Origin: Burkholderia sp. PAMC 26561
GTDB lineage: Bacteria > Pseudomonadota > Gammaproteobacteria > Burkholderiales > Burkholderiaceae
Assembly (NCBI RefSeq): GCF_001557535.2
Contig: NZ_CP014309.1
Span: 496,001 to 560,000 of the forward strand
Length of the DNA stretch: 64,000 bases
Direction: 5' to 3'
Position numbers and translations under genes: made by a program. This document shows positions 8,448 through 17,867 of the stretch, one piece after another (positions within the stretch are counted from its first letter, which is position 1; every line of letters begins with the position of its first letter). The notes beneath the pieces were generated by a model, which made no database searches, had not been told where the DNA came from, and worked only from the letters and a program-made list of their open reading frames with translations.

Positions 8448-9689
8448 TTATTGTGCTCGGAGGAACTCGCCCCATCGCCGCACCAGATAGTTTTGTTCGT
8501 CCATTACTGAATCCCAGACAGCAATACGGCCCATCCGCGCCGCGTAGTCTCCGCCGTCCCGGAGTTGTCCGGCTAGACTTCGTTGCTGGCCGGTTGGCCC
8601 TACGAGGACAGCAGCACGTTTTCCATTGTACCAATACGCCCATTCACCCTCGCTCATATATTGACGAGCACGTTCTGGATTTGAAATGTAATAACCCTGT
8701 CTCGCCATCGTCGCGCCTGCCCATCCGTCGAGCCACCAATTCAGATAGTCGTACGCAGCATCCCGTGCACGCCCTTCTACTAACCTGGAGAGGGCAAGCC
8801 CACCGAACCAAGCGCGATATCCCTCACGAGGACTGGCCAATTGTGGCTTGAGTCCGGCCCGCTCGAGCTCGAGGATGGCTGGAGACCATATGCTCTGTAT
8901 GACGACTTGCTTGCGAAGCATTAACTGAGCGGCCTCAGCAAATGTCGACCAGAAGCCGGCAAAGTGCCCGCGTTGTCGATACTGGATCAAAATCTCGATT
9001 AGCCCATCGATCTCTTCTATCGAGAGGTTGCCAATGTCTTGGAATTCCATCAGTCCGCTTGCCCGCACGGCGAGCGCCGCGTCTATAGCTCCTATTGCAG
9101 GGTCGGCTTGCAGCGCAACGCGCCCTGCGAGTTCGGGAGCAAGAAGCCAAGACCAACTCTCACCTTGATCGATTAGTCTGGAAGGTATCTCGTCAGCAAG
9201 GTATGCGAAGCTATCCGCGTTGTGAGTAAGAGGCAGCATACTGATGCGCGCGGAAGCAGTCCGCCCGAGTGTATTGTCGCGTTGCACGTAGAGTCGATCT
9301 GCCGGAACGCTACCGGCGGTCGTCCCTGCTCGTCCGGCCAGGTGCCCGGTTCGAGGTAGCGCGTTTACTTCGTCCCATCGATTGATGCGACGAACGTCAA
9401 TAGGTTGAAGAGCGTGAGCAGGCCAAAGACAGTCAAGACTGTGAAACCACTGATCGTAAACATCGTAGGTCTCGGGGTGCATAACGCCTTCACGTTGCGC
9501 AAGCGGTCCGTCAAGCACAATGAAGTTCAGCTTGATTCCGAGGTCCCGCTCCGCCTTTTCGCGGATATGTTCCTGCAACGTGACGGAAGTGCCAATCACA
9601 CGTAGTTCGACCTTGCTTCCTATGATTGCGGGTGCGCCAATTGAAGCGGATTGACTTTGCGGTGCATGAGCGACGATCAACGGCTGCAA
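8448..9689 (-). CDS. PotD/spermidine-type extracellular solute-binding protein
   Basis: 413 residues resembling ABC substrate-binding proteins of the polyamine/iron type. Recognisable stretches are VELRVIGTSVTLQEHIRE, YDVYDQWFHSLDCLWPA, RINRWDEVNALPRTGHL, GRVALQADPAIGAIDAAL, EILIQYRQRGHFAGFW and RQGYYISNPERAR. No signal peptide is visible; homologues often begin near the IGSKVELRVIG segment after a short leader. The gene overlaps the 3' end of the CobW gene by 179 bp as open frames. No ABC permease or ATPase is adjacent, so transport would need partners elsewhere. Sensing is an alternative role. Confidence 0.7.
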   Translation of the reverse strand: MQPLIVAHAPQSQSASIGAPAIIGSKVELRVIGTSVTLQEHIREKAERDLGIKLNFIVLDGPLAQREGVMHPETYDVYDQWFHSLDCLWPAHALQPIDVRRINRWDEVNALPRTGHLAGRAGTTAGSVPADRLYVQRDNTLGRTASARISMLPLTHNADSFAYLADEIPSRLIDQGESWSWLLAPELAGRVALQADPAIGAIDAALAVRASGLMEFQDIGNLSIEEIDGLIEILIQYRQRGHFAGFWSTFAEAAQLMLRKQVVIQSIWSPAILELERAGLKPQLASPREGYRAWFGGLALSRLVEGRARDAAYDYLNWWLDGWAGATMARQGYYISNPERARQYMSEGEWAYWYNGKRAAVLVGPTGQQRSLAGQLRDGGDYAARMGRIAVWDSVMDEQNYLVRRWGEFLRAQ

Positions 9690-10728
9690 TCCTCAAGTTG
9701 ATGCTGAAAGCGTCGATACGACGCGACGAGGGGGCTAGCTCGAGACCTTCCGCAATAAACACAAGTTGTGACTTTTTGTCGCCGGTCCAATCAGCATCGA
9801 CGTTTTCTGGGTGTAGCACCGGATATACAATGTGACGAATCGCGTGAAGGACCGCTGGTCTGCCGGACCCTCTTATCCAGAGTAGGCCTTTAACTCGCAA
9901 GATGCTATTGCCGTGTCGATTGAGCAGCATGGTAAGCCACAGCGTAAAAACTTCCCAGTCAAGCGGTACATCGAACGTCATACAAAAAGACCTGACTTGT
10001 GAAGCGATAAGACCCTCGCGATGTTTATATGGAGCCCGAGACCTCGACGGGGCGGTGCTGCGCGTTGCTTTCCCGATATTTCGGATCATATTCTGGATGT
10101 CGCCTGGCTCAAACAAGGACGCGCGTAATACGTCAGCTTTGATGCCCGCCCGTTTGACAACAACGCTTGCGGTCGGATTAAGCTCGGCGAGCATGGCTAA
10201 AAGGTCCTCTATGCGTTCCTGGTCAACCAAGTCTGCTTTTCCGACGAGCAGTCGGTCGGCAGCGCTAACCTGATCTAGCCATTCGGGGTGATCTCGTTGT
10301 TGCCATCCAAAATTTGAAGCATCGACCACCGTAAGTGTCCCTGCGACGACGAAATGGCTACGAATGACCGGATCGCCGAGTAACGTAGCGACTATCGGCG
10401 CTGGGGTCGCAAGTCCACTAGTCTCCAGCACGACTCGAGAGAACGCTGGTACCTCGCCACGCGCGCGGCGAGAAAACAATGTAGCGAGTGCTTCCCGTAA
10501 TTCACCACGCACAGCACAGCAGAGACAACCGTTGTCCAAAAGGATTGTTTGGGCATCTATCGCACCTACGAGTAGGTGGTCTAAGCCGACTTCTCCGAAT
10601 TCATTGACGAGTACCGCGGTGTCTCGCGCGGCGTCGCCTTGAAGCAGATCAGCAAGTAGCGTCGATTTGCCGCTACCGAGGAAGCCGGTGACGAGCGTTA
10701 CTGGGATAACGTCGTAAGCGACGCTCAT
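9511..10728 (-). CDS. CobW/COG0523 metal-chaperone GTPase
   Basis: 405 residues as an open frame. The P-loop GFLGSGKST lies at 15-23, the COG0523 metal motif GCLCC at 67-71, VLETSGLATPAPI supplies switch II, and VGKADLVD the guanine specificity. The CobW C-terminal domain contains ILRVKGLLWIRGSGRP and KKSQLVFIAEGLEL. Beyond about residue 340 (after DAFSINLRI) the sequence no longer resembles the family and runs out of frame through the solute-binding gene. The true end may have been lost to a small indel near 9700. It probably loads zinc or another metal into a hydrolase of this cluster. It overlaps the upstream small gene by 4 bp. Confidence 0.8.
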   Translation of the reverse strand: MSVAYDVIPVTLVTGFLGSGKSTLLADLLQGDAARDTAVLVNEFGEVGLDHLLVGAIDAQTILLDNGCLCCAVRGELREALATLFSRRARGEVPAFSRVVLETSGLATPAPIVATLLGDPVIRSHFVVAGTLTVVDASNFGWQQRDHPEWLDQVSAADRLLVGKADLVDQERIEDLLAMLAELNPTASVVVKRAGIKADVLRASLFEPGDIQNMIRNIGKATRSTAPSRSRAPYKHREGLIASQVRSFCMTFDVPLDWEVFTLWLTMLLNRHGNSILRVKGLLWIRGSGRPAVLHAIRHIVYPVLHPENVDADWTGDKKSQLVFIAEGLELAPSSRRIDAFSINLRIAAVDRRSCTAKSIRFNWRTRNHRKQGRTTCDWHFRHVAGTYPRKGGAGPRNQAELHCA

Positions 10729-11021
10729 TTGTCTGCCTCGTCGTCAAAAAGCAAGAGAGGGTCAAGCGATCTGCCAAGCATTTTTTCAGCGACTTTCCAT
10801 ATTTCTGAAAAATCGGCAACCAATTCCGCAGCCTCTGTTGGTGACCGCAGGATAAAAGATTGCCCCTGGAAATCATCCAAGCTCAGCCGAAACGTCGTTA
10901 AAATTCTGTTTGCAAGAGAAACTTGCAAATGTCTGCGACGGCGCACATTTGCGCTATCCGCGGGCAGGCCACTGTTTGACCAATGATTGCCGCCTCCCAG
11001 CAAACCGCACATGCCGCACAT
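10725..11021 (-). CDS. Small N-terminal CxxC protein coupled to CobW
   Basis: 98 residues starting MCGMCGLLGGGNHW, then an arginine-rich stretch (VRRRRHLQVSLANRIL), LSLDDFQGQSFILRSPTEA and IWKVAEKMLGRSLDPL. Similar short proteins occur beside COG0523 GTPases in beta-proteobacteria as far as I recall, but no function is known to me. The N-terminal Cys pair suggests metal binding, so it may be a metallation target or adaptor of the GTPase. The 4-bp ATGA overlap with the CobW start indicates translational coupling. Confidence 0.6.
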   Translation of the reverse strand: MCGMCGLLGGGNHWSNSGLPADSANVRRRRHLQVSLANRILTTFRLSLDDFQGQSFILRSPTEAAELVADFSEIWKVAEKMLGRSLDPLLLFDDEADK

Positions 11022-11075
11022 TTTTGACGAGTCCCCTCTAAGGCCTACTTATATACGTACAGGTCTTGTGATCGT

Positions 11076-11834
11076 TCACGGCATTACATCACCAGAATTT
11101 GGCCCCAGCGTCTGGCCGACAAACAGATTACCGCCAGGATCCGAAGCGAGCAACACCGCAGTGGGAGCGACTTCCTCGGCACGTCCGAAGCGACGCAGCG
11201 GTAGTTCAGTTGCCTTTGCAGATTTCCAAGCGTCGCTGATACCATCGACAAGAGGCGTCTCGATCGGTCCAGGTGCAATCGCGTTGACAAGTACGTTACC
11301 GGGCGCCGCCTCCAGCGCGAGTGACTTGGTAAAGCCGATCACGCCGGCCTTCGCAGCGGCGTAGTGAGTGAGTTCCGCGCCCCCTTTAATGCCAAGTTGC
11401 GACGCGATATTTATGATTCGTCCCCAACGCTGGGCGCTCATATCCGGTAGTGCGCGTCTGGAACACAAAAAAACGCTCCTTAAATCGACGCGCAGCATCT
11501 CGTCCCACATGGACGTCGTGAGTTCAGTGCAGCGCGCCTGAGTAAGCATCCCTGCATTGTTCACAAGCACGTCGATTCCGCCATATGCGGCGATACAGTG
11601 GTCAACAATCGTATTTGCACCATTTTCCTCACCCACGTCTGCGACGACCGTTTCTACCTGAACGCCGAAGCTGCGGCATGCCTCTGCCTGCTTTACCAAG
11701 GAGGTCTCGTTGATATCTGCGAGTACTAGACGGGCTCCCGCTTCCGCGTAAGCGCGTGCAATGGCCGCCCCGATACCACTCGCCGCGCCAGTGACAACAG
11801 CTCAGCGTCCATCAAGTGAAATGGATAAAGACAT
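11076..11834 (-). pseudogene. Short-chain dehydrogenase with in-frame TGA at codon 11
   Basis: From ATG 11834 the frame reads MSLSISLDGR, TGA (11802-11804), then AVVTGAASGIGAAIARAY, the Rossmann GxxxGxG start of classical SDRs. It continues without interruption through NNAG, the catalytic-type YAAAKAGVIGF (Tyr-x3-Lys) and APGPIETPLV. TGA most likely replaced an Arg or similar codon by one substitution. Re-initiation inside the gene would lose the cofactor-binding glycines, so the product is probably inactive unless the stop is read through or is a sequence error. It lies 22 bp downstream of the intact SDR gene, and the two were probably one operon. Confidence 0.8.
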
Positions 11835-11856
11835 ATTTTCGCACCCTCTTTTGGGA

Positions 11857-12612
11857 TCAGGTTGGCCACCGCACGGTTAACCCGCCATCGGCGATGATCG
11901 ATTGCCCAGTAATGTACGAAGCTTCGTCGCTGGTCAGGAAACGAATCAGTGCTGCGATTTCCTGTGGCCTGCCCACTCGTCGAAGCGGGATCGCTTTTGC
12001 CACTTCACGCAAGCCCTCCGGTCCTAAAGAATTAACGGAATCGAGCGATTGGGGGGGTTCAATTAGACCGGGAATCACTGCGTTGCAGCGAATGGCACGC
12101 GGCGCAAGTTCCATCGCTACAGCGCGGCACAAGCCTGGCACGCCAGACTTGGCCGCGGAATAGTGCGTGTGATTCTCCCAACCGTAGACCCCGCCCGCAA
12201 TGGATGAGATGGCAACCATTGCGCCTCCATCGGTCATATGGCGTGAAGCAGCGCGGAATGTTCGCATCACTCCAGACAGGTCGACATCCAGCATTTGATG
12301 CCACTGCTCGTCGCTCATTTCTGTAAGCGGGGACGACCGCAACAAACCCGCATTCGCGACCGCGTAGTCAATCCGTCCAAAGCGCTCAACCGCCGTGTTG
12401 GCAAAGGCTTCGACTTGTTCGGCTGAAGTGACATCGACAGGATACATTACGCAGCGACCTCCGATTTCCTCAACTGATTTAACAGTCAGCTGTGGGTCGT
12501 GTGGGTCACCCGGGAAGAAGCCGCCAACGACAGCTACGCCAATTTCAGCATAGGATTTTGCCAAGGCTTGTCCAATGCCACTGGCGGCTCCCGTCACCAA
12601 TGCAACTTTCAT
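11857..12612 (-). CDS. Short-chain dehydrogenase/reductase (SDR)
   Basis: 251 residues. Cofactor motif TGAASGIGQ lies at residues 8-16, NAG in VANAGLLRSS, the catalytic Ser in VAISSIAGG, YSAAKSG supplies the Tyr-x3-Lys pair, and IADGGLTVRW is the typical C-terminus. It should oxidise or reduce a hydroxyl/keto group with NAD(P). It forms a tandem pair with the damaged SDR downstream and belongs to the minus-strand block. The substrate is unknown. Confidence 0.85.
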   Translation of the reverse strand: MKVALVTGAASGIGQALAKSYAEIGVAVVGGFFPGDPHDPQLTVKSVEEIGGRCVMYPVDVTSAEQVEAFANTAVERFGRIDYAVANAGLLRSSPLTEMSDEQWHQMLDVDLSGVMRTFRAASRHMTDGGAMVAISSIAGGVYGWENHTHYSAAKSGVPGLCRAVAMELAPRAIRCNAVIPGLIEPPQSLDSVNSLGPEGLREVAKAIPLRRVGRPQEIAALIRFLTSDEASYITGQSIIADGGLTVRWPT

Positions 12613-12817
12613 GGTTTTCTCCTGATGAACATTTGGTTTGGACGGGTCGCACGAAGGTCGGTGTCGTCAATTCTGGTTGGCCGAATTGTCCGACCGTAGC
12701 AAAGCGAGTCTCACGCTAGACCGGCTATCATCGACTGCCGGCGCACGTCGCTAAAAGCTCAACATGATGGGAGAACGAACGGATGTTGCTACGCGCGCAT
12801 GCGCTCAACATCGGCCT

Positions 12818-13759
12818 TTAAAATTTGCGAGGATACCGCCGCAAAAAATCGTCAGCGATTTCATCGCAAGTGCAGAAACGGACGCCATCATGGCTTCGGA
12901 AATGCGCGATGAGCCTTTCGAGCATGAGCAATACCTGCGGGCGTCCGGAAACGTCAGGGTGAATGGTGATCGGGAAAACTGCGTATTCGTGCTCTCTGTA
13001 GACCCAATCGAATTGGTCACGCCACATCTGCTCGACGTCTCGCGGATTAACGAACCCATGGCTATTCGGCGCCTTCTTGATGAACATCATCGGCGGCAGA
13101 TCGTCGAGATACCAGTTGGCCGGAACCTCGACAAGATCAGTTTCCTGACCGCGTACAAGCGGCTTCATCCACACGTCGGGGTGCTTGCTATATTTGATCT
13201 TTGTCCACGAATCGCCGACTCTAACGTAATAGGGATGGAAGTCGTTATGCATCAGGCTATGATCGTATTTGATACCTTTTTTGATGAGCAGCTCATTGGT
13301 GACATTGCTAAATTCCCACCACGGCGCAACGTATCCCGTGGGTCTGCGCCCAGCGAGTTTCGTCACGAGCTCGATGCTACGATCAAGCACAGCTTCTTCC
13401 TGTTCGGGTGTCATAGCGATAGGATTTTCATGGCTGTAACCGTGAATGCCGATCTCATGACCTGCATCTGCTACTGCTTTCATTTGCTCGGGAAACGTCT
13501 CGATCGAATGCCCCGGAATGAACCACGTCGACTTAATTCTTTCGCGCTCAAACAATTTGAGAATACGCATTGAGCCGACTTCGCCGGCGAACATGCCGCG
13601 CGATATATCGTCAGGAGAGTCGTCGCCTCCGTATGAACCGAGCCAACCGGCAACGGCATCGACGTCAACACCGAACGCGACCAAGATTTCTTTTTTAACT
13701 ACTCTCAACGGCGCTGTAGCCTGTTCCACTAGTCCGCGCATGCAGCGATTCCTCGCCAA
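12818..13759 (-). CDS. PuuE-type polysaccharide deacetylase family (cyclic-imide hydrolase/allantoinase-like)
   Basis: The conserved part begins [20 protein letters not shown] and holds [38 protein letters not shown] (NodB metal His residues), [12 protein letters not shown] and [13 protein letters not shown]. This is the PuuE branch, which includes metal-independent allantoinase and bacterial cyclic-imide hydrolase, rather than true chitin or peptidoglycan deacetylases. It would open a cyclic amide or imide ring. The start is uncertain: family members usually begin around KKEILVAFG, but the first in-frame ATG codons lie about 14-20 residues upstream. It fits a cluster for N-heterocycle breakdown. 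Confidence 0.75.
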   Translation of the reverse strand: MARNRCMRGLVEQATAPLRVVKKEILVAFGVDVDAVAGWLGSYGGDDSPDDISRGMFAGEVGSMRILKLFERERIKSTWFIPGHSIETFPEQMKAVADAGHEIGIHGYSHENPIAMTPEQEEAVLDRSIELVTKLAGRRPTGYVAPWWEFSNVTNELLIKKGIKYDHSLMHNDFHPYYVRVGDSWTKIKYSKHPDVWMKPLVRGQETDLVEVPANWYLDDLPPMMFIKKAPNSHGFVNPRDVEQMWRDQFDWVYREHEYAVFPITIHPDVSGRPQVLLMLERLIAHFRSHDGVRFCTCDEIADDFLRRYPRKF

Positions 13760-13973
13760 GCGGCCAATTTAACTCCGACTATGTTGTCCGTAAGGGAGGC
13801 GGTACAGCGGCGCTAATTTGACGCTTTGAAGAACGACGGGTCACGACAGATTCAGCATTGCTCGTTGATCTAAAGCGGGCAACCTGCCCATGCGAGAAAG
13901 GATATTGACGGTGCGCAGGTAGGTGGATCCTTTTCAGAAAATTCATCTGGCGTGTTGGTGGGGTTAACCGCCC

Positions 13974-14705
13974 TTAAACAAATTCGCTGAACAAACGCCC
14001 CCAGCTTGCCAAGCGCGACGTGTCATATCCGGCGAGCTGCAAGGACTTCCACACGGCGGTCGCGATCGTGTCGTAGACAGGAATCCCGATTTCCTGTTCA
14101 AGTTCGGATACGATGCGAACGGCGTTCAGGTTGGTGCAGAATATTGAAATAGCGCCGGGCCGCGACGTCGCGACTTCGCGGACCATTGTGCGAATTGTGT
14201 CGATCGGGACTTCGGCAAAGGAGAAGTTTACCTGCAGATTCAGATGCCGATCGTTCACAAAAGTGACGCCGGTACGATGATAGTTGTCGACGATTTTCTT
14301 TTGTACGCCATCGACATACGGCGTCACCAGACCGAGTTCGCGTACATTGGTCTTCCTTAAGATCTCGTTGAGTGCCAGCACCGATGTGGTTGCTGGAATA
14401 CCAGTAATCTCGGTAATCCGACGACACAGGCGCTCGTCGGTTTCAAAGCCGAGCCATCCTGCGGATGTACCGTTCCACGCAATTACGTCGACTCTCGCGT
14501 CAGCTAGCATCTGCGCAGCATGAGTGATCGCCGACTCGTCGAACTGTCCGAGGGAATGATCGCTAAGCGAAATCTCTGAGACGGGGAAGCGCGCGAAGTG
14601 AGCCGTAACATCCGGCAAGCTTGCAAGCATCGCGCTTGTCAGCGGTTCGAGCCATGTGTTGGACGACGGGGTCAACATGCCAAGCAAAGTGCGATTCTTT
14701 GTCAT
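13974..14705 (-). CDS. Asp/Glu racemase superfamily enzyme (maleate isomerase/AMDase-like)
   Basis: 243 residues. GMLTPSSNTWLEP near the N-terminus is the typical substrate-carboxylate loop of maleate isomerase and arylmalonate decarboxylase relatives. The second catalytic position keeps Cys (ISIFCTNLNA), but the first has Gly-Thr-Ser (AWNGTSAGWLG) where racemases and isomerases have Cys. One-cysteine members include arylmalonate decarboxylase, and similar GTSA proteins occur in nucleobase-degradation neighbourhoods. A decarboxylation or isomerisation of a dicarboxylic intermediate is plausible. Confidence 0.7.
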   Translation of the reverse strand: MTKNRTLLGMLTPSSNTWLEPLTSAMLASLPDVTAHFARFPVSEISLSDHSLGQFDESAITHAAQMLADARVDVIAWNGTSAGWLGFETDERLCRRITEITGIPATTSVLALNEILRKTNVRELGLVTPYVDGVQKKIVDNYHRTGVTFVNDRHLNLQVNFSFAEVPIDTIRTMVREVATSRPGAISIFCTNLNAVRIVSELEQEIGIPVYDTIATAVWKSLQLAGYDTSRLASWGRLFSEFV

Positions 14706-14957
14706 TGGGATCTCGAATGGAAAAAAGACGTCGGCAAACCTTTGGACGTAAACCTCGCATTGTCTGCCGCTCGAAACCTGCAGAAAGCATCTTCCTTTGG
14801 TTGAGATTTATTGGCAGCCGCCTTTGACTCTTACTCCTCTCAATTGCCGAGCTAAATCACGTCGGTGGTTGCGACCGAAGACCGACGGGCGACGCGAACG
14901 TGAGCGAGGTCGACTGCATTTCGAACGCTCGCACCACCTGCCGAGTCAATACTCGGT

Positions 14958-16340
14958 TCAGACAAGCAAGAGCTGCACCGCTTTCCGTGCGTCCCGCCGA
15001 AGCTCTCCGAGATCCATACCGGGGATCTCACCGTCGTCGACGACAACACGGCCGCCCACGACGCTGTATCGAACGGTCGTTGGTTCGCCCGCCGCAACCG
15101 GTGCGATCGCTAAATCGTGGAAACCGTTGAAACGCAGTGCGTCGACATCGTACAGCACCAAGTCGGCCGCATTGCCGACTTCGAGCGTGCCTACCGCGTC
15201 AAGACCGAGGACGCTTGCGCCGCCAGCAGTCCCCCAATGAATCGTTTCTTCGACGGTTGTAGCAGAAGCCCCCTGCGACGCGCGATGCAACAGCCACGCA
15301 AAATGCGCTTCGTTGGTCATGCTCCCCGACTCGTTCGAGGCCACGCCGTCCACGCCCAGTGACATGGGCACGCCTGCTGCCGCCATCTGCGGCGCGAGCG
15401 CAATACCGCTGCCAAGCCGCGCATTGCTGACCGGGCAATGCGAGCAACCGGACCCCGTTTCCGCGAGCATGGCGATCTCGCCGGGTTCCAGATGAACCAA
15501 ATGGGCGAACCATACATCTGGGCCAAGCCATTCATGCTCGGCGACAAACTCAACGGGCAGCATGTCGAATTTCTCCCGGCAGAAGTCGACGTAGCGACGC
15601 GTCTCGGACAGATGCGTATGCAGACGCAAGCCCATGCTGCGCGCTGCGCGTGCGATTTCCGGCAACAGCGCGGGCGGCAACGAAAAGGTCGGCGTGGTGG
15701 GCGCGACCACGACCCGGCGCATGGAGTCGGGGCGGGCATCGTGATAGCGGGACTTCAGGCGCTCGATGTCGCCGAGCATTTGGTCAAGTGACTCAGGCTG
15801 CAACACGCTGTTCGCAAACCCCGGATGGTCCCCCGCCGCCTGAAGTGCTCCACCGCGGCACAGCACGAAACGCATGCCGAATGCAGCCGCTTCCTCGAAC
15901 AGAAGGTCGCCGGTTTCTGTCGTGCCTTTTGCGTGGTAAAGATAATGATGATCGGCGCAGGTGGTCACACCCGAAAGCAGGAGTTCCGCCAGCCCCAGCC
16001 GGGCGGCGATGCGAGCGAGGTCCGGTGTAAAGCGCGCGAGCCGAGGGTACGGCACCGCAGCCAGCCATTCCTGAAGATCGGCGTTTATACCGGCGGGGAC
16101 CGCCTTCAGCAAGTTCTGGAACAGGTGATGATGCGTGTTGACCCACCCCGGATAGACGACGCAGGAACTGGCGTCGATGACTCTTTCATTTTCTCTCGCC
16201 ACGAGTTGCGGACCGATTTCCTCGATCCGTCCCGCGCGAACGCGCACGTCGACGTGACCGAGCCGGGCGCGTTCGCCGCGCAGGCCGCTCATGACAGCAA
16301 TCGGATTCTTGATCAACAGGGCTTCGCTTTGGGTGCTCAC
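14958..16340 (-). CDS. COG0402 amidohydrolase (8-oxoguanine deaminase/AtzB-TrzA type)
   Basis: 460 residues from GTG 16340, which follows AAGGAG at good spacing; an ATG 6 codons upstream is the alternative. It has the metal-dependent deaminase pattern: YPGWVNTHHHLFQN (HxH), GVTTCADHHYLYH, LRLHTHLSET (metal His), VHLEPGEIAML, CPVSNARLGSG and LGVDGVASNES (catalytic Asp). It resembles 8-oxoguanine deaminases and triazine hydrolases, which remove amino groups from N-heterocycles. It lies 68 bp downstream of the NCS2 permease stop, so the likely substrate is a nucleobase-like ring brought in by that transporter. Confidence 0.85.
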   Translation of the reverse strand: MSTQSEALLIKNPIAVMSGLRGERARLGHVDVRVRAGRIEEIGPQLVARENERVIDASSCVVYPGWVNTHHHLFQNLLKAVPAGINADLQEWLAAVPYPRLARFTPDLARIAARLGLAELLLSGVTTCADHHYLYHAKGTTETGDLLFEEAAAFGMRFVLCRGGALQAAGDHPGFANSVLQPESLDQMLGDIERLKSRYHDARPDSMRRVVVAPTTPTFSLPPALLPEIARAARSMGLRLHTHLSETRRYVDFCREKFDMLPVEFVAEHEWLGPDVWFAHLVHLEPGEIAMLAETGSGCSHCPVSNARLGSGIALAPQMAAAGVPMSLGVDGVASNESGSMTNEAHFAWLLHRASQGASATTVEETIHWGTAGGASVLGLDAVGTLEVGNAADLVLYDVDALRFNGFHDLAIAPVAAGEPTTVRYSVVGGRVVVDDGEIPGMDLGELRRDARKAVQLLLV

Positions 16341-16408
16341 GTTTGTTTCTCCTTGCAACGCATTTCCTGCAGCGGCGCATAGACGGCCGCCGCACGATTC
16401 GATTTGAC

Positions 16409-17746
16409 TTATTCCCGGACCAGTTGATGTGTCTCGGCCACGACCTCGTCGTGCGCGCCGTTAAGCAATGCATTGAGCGCCACGGAGACGAGACAGGCGA
16501 GCACGACGCCGCTATGCAGGAACGGCTGGGTCCACTCGGGCATCTGCTTGAATACCTCGGGTGCCATCACGGGAATCAGCGCTGTCGCGATCGTGAAGCC
16601 CACGATCAGCACGTTGTATCGATTGCTTTCGAAGTCGACCTTCGAGAGCGTCTGCACGCCCGCTGCCACGACCACGCCGAACATGGCGATCCCCGCTCCG
16701 CCGAGCGCGGCGGCAGGCGTTGCTGCGACGACCGCGCCAATCTTCGGCACCAGGGCCACGATGCACATCAGCGCTCCGCTGGTGGCAACCACCCAGCGGC
16801 TTCGCACGCCCGTGAGGATCACGAGCCCGACGTTCTCCATGAACGCGATAAACGGAAACGCCGCGAACATGCCTGCAATGGCGCTGGCAAGCCCGTTAGC
16901 GCGCAGGCCGCGCACGACGTCTTCCTCGGTGACCTGCTTGTCGACAATCCCGCCGATCGCGATGAAGAGTCCCATTGACTCGACCATCTGCACCACCATG
17001 ACAACGATCATGGTCAGCACCGGCACGACGGCGAATACCGGTGTGCCGAAGTGGAACGGATAAGGGATGGTGAACCACGGCGAGCTCCTGACACCGCTGT
17101 AATTCCCCATTCCGAGCAGACACGCGACAATCCCGCCGGCAATGAGCCCGATCAACACTGACAGGTTGCGCAGGAACGGCGAGCCGAAGCGATTGACCGC
17201 GAGTATCACGAGGGCGACGAACAGCGCGACCAGCAGGAATGGCGATGCGCCGAATTGGGGGTTCTGCCGTCCGCCCGCTGCCCACTCGTAAGCCACCGGA
17301 AACAACTGCAAGCCGATCACTGTCACGATGCAACCGGTCACGACTGGAGGAAAGAAGCGTCGCAGCCGGCCGATCAGGGGGGCGGCGAACAGCGTGAACA
17401 AACCCGCCCCGATCACGGCGCCGCACACGCCCGCGAAGCCGACATTCGGATTCGAGCCAATGGCGATCACCGGTCCGACACTGCTGAACGCAACGCCTTG
17501 CAGGATTGGCAAGCGCACGCCGAATTTCCAGAAGCCAATGGTCTGAAGCAGGGTCGAGATACCCGAGCAAAAAAGCGCGGTGCTGATCAGGATGGTCGTG
17601 TCGGCGGACGACATCTTGAGCGCCGACGCGACGATGAGCGGCACGGCAATCGCGCCGATATAAGCAACCAGCATGTGCTGCAGTCCGAGCGTAATTACCT
17701 GGCGCTTCGGCAGGCGCTGATCGACAGGGTGTGGGGCGGTGTTCAT
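16409..17746 (-). CDS. NCS2 nucleobase (xanthine/uracil-type) permease
   Basis: 445 residues from ATG 17746, preceded by AGGAGA. The sequence is strongly hydrophobic with about 14 membrane segments. Typical elements are LGLQHMLVAYIGAIAVPLIV, LPILQGVAFSSVGPVIAIG, GCIVTVIGLQLFPVAYEWAA and MVQMVESMGLFIAIGGIVD (the NCS2 QxxxxS-type region), then AAFPFIAFMENVGLV (replacing the common FPxTxFSQN). It imports a purine or pyrimidine-like ring with protons across the inner membrane. It sits between a deaminase and a CobW chaperone. Confidence 0.85.
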   Translation of the reverse strand: MNTAPHPVDQRLPKRQVITLGLQHMLVAYIGAIAVPLIVASALKMSSADTTILISTALFCSGISTLLQTIGFWKFGVRLPILQGVAFSSVGPVIAIGSNPNVGFAGVCGAVIGAGLFTLFAAPLIGRLRRFFPPVVTGCIVTVIGLQLFPVAYEWAAGGRQNPQFGASPFLLVALFVALVILAVNRFGSPFLRNLSVLIGLIAGGIVACLLGMGNYSGVRSSPWFTIPYPFHFGTPVFAVVPVLTMIVVMVVQMVESMGLFIAIGGIVDKQVTEEDVVRGLRANGLASAIAGMFAAFPFIAFMENVGLVILTGVRSRWVVATSGALMCIVALVPKIGAVVAATPAAALGGAGIAMFGVVVAAGVQTLSKVDFESNRYNVLIVGFTIATALIPVMAPEVFKQMPEWTQPFLHSGVVLACLVSVALNALLNGAHDEVVAETHQLVRE

Positions 17747-17867
17747 CGAATGTCTCCTGAATTTCGTTATTGACCAGCCCGCGGTCCGCGGCACAAGTGC
17801 GCGTTTGCACGCGTCGTTTTGGCAGCAGTCGCGCCACGAGTCATCCGCGGGCCGGCTGTTCAACCCG

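Noticed and set aside
12764..13573. 269-codon plus-strand open frame
   Set aside because: Complement of the PuuE-type deacetylase; no motif or ribosome-binding site of its own.
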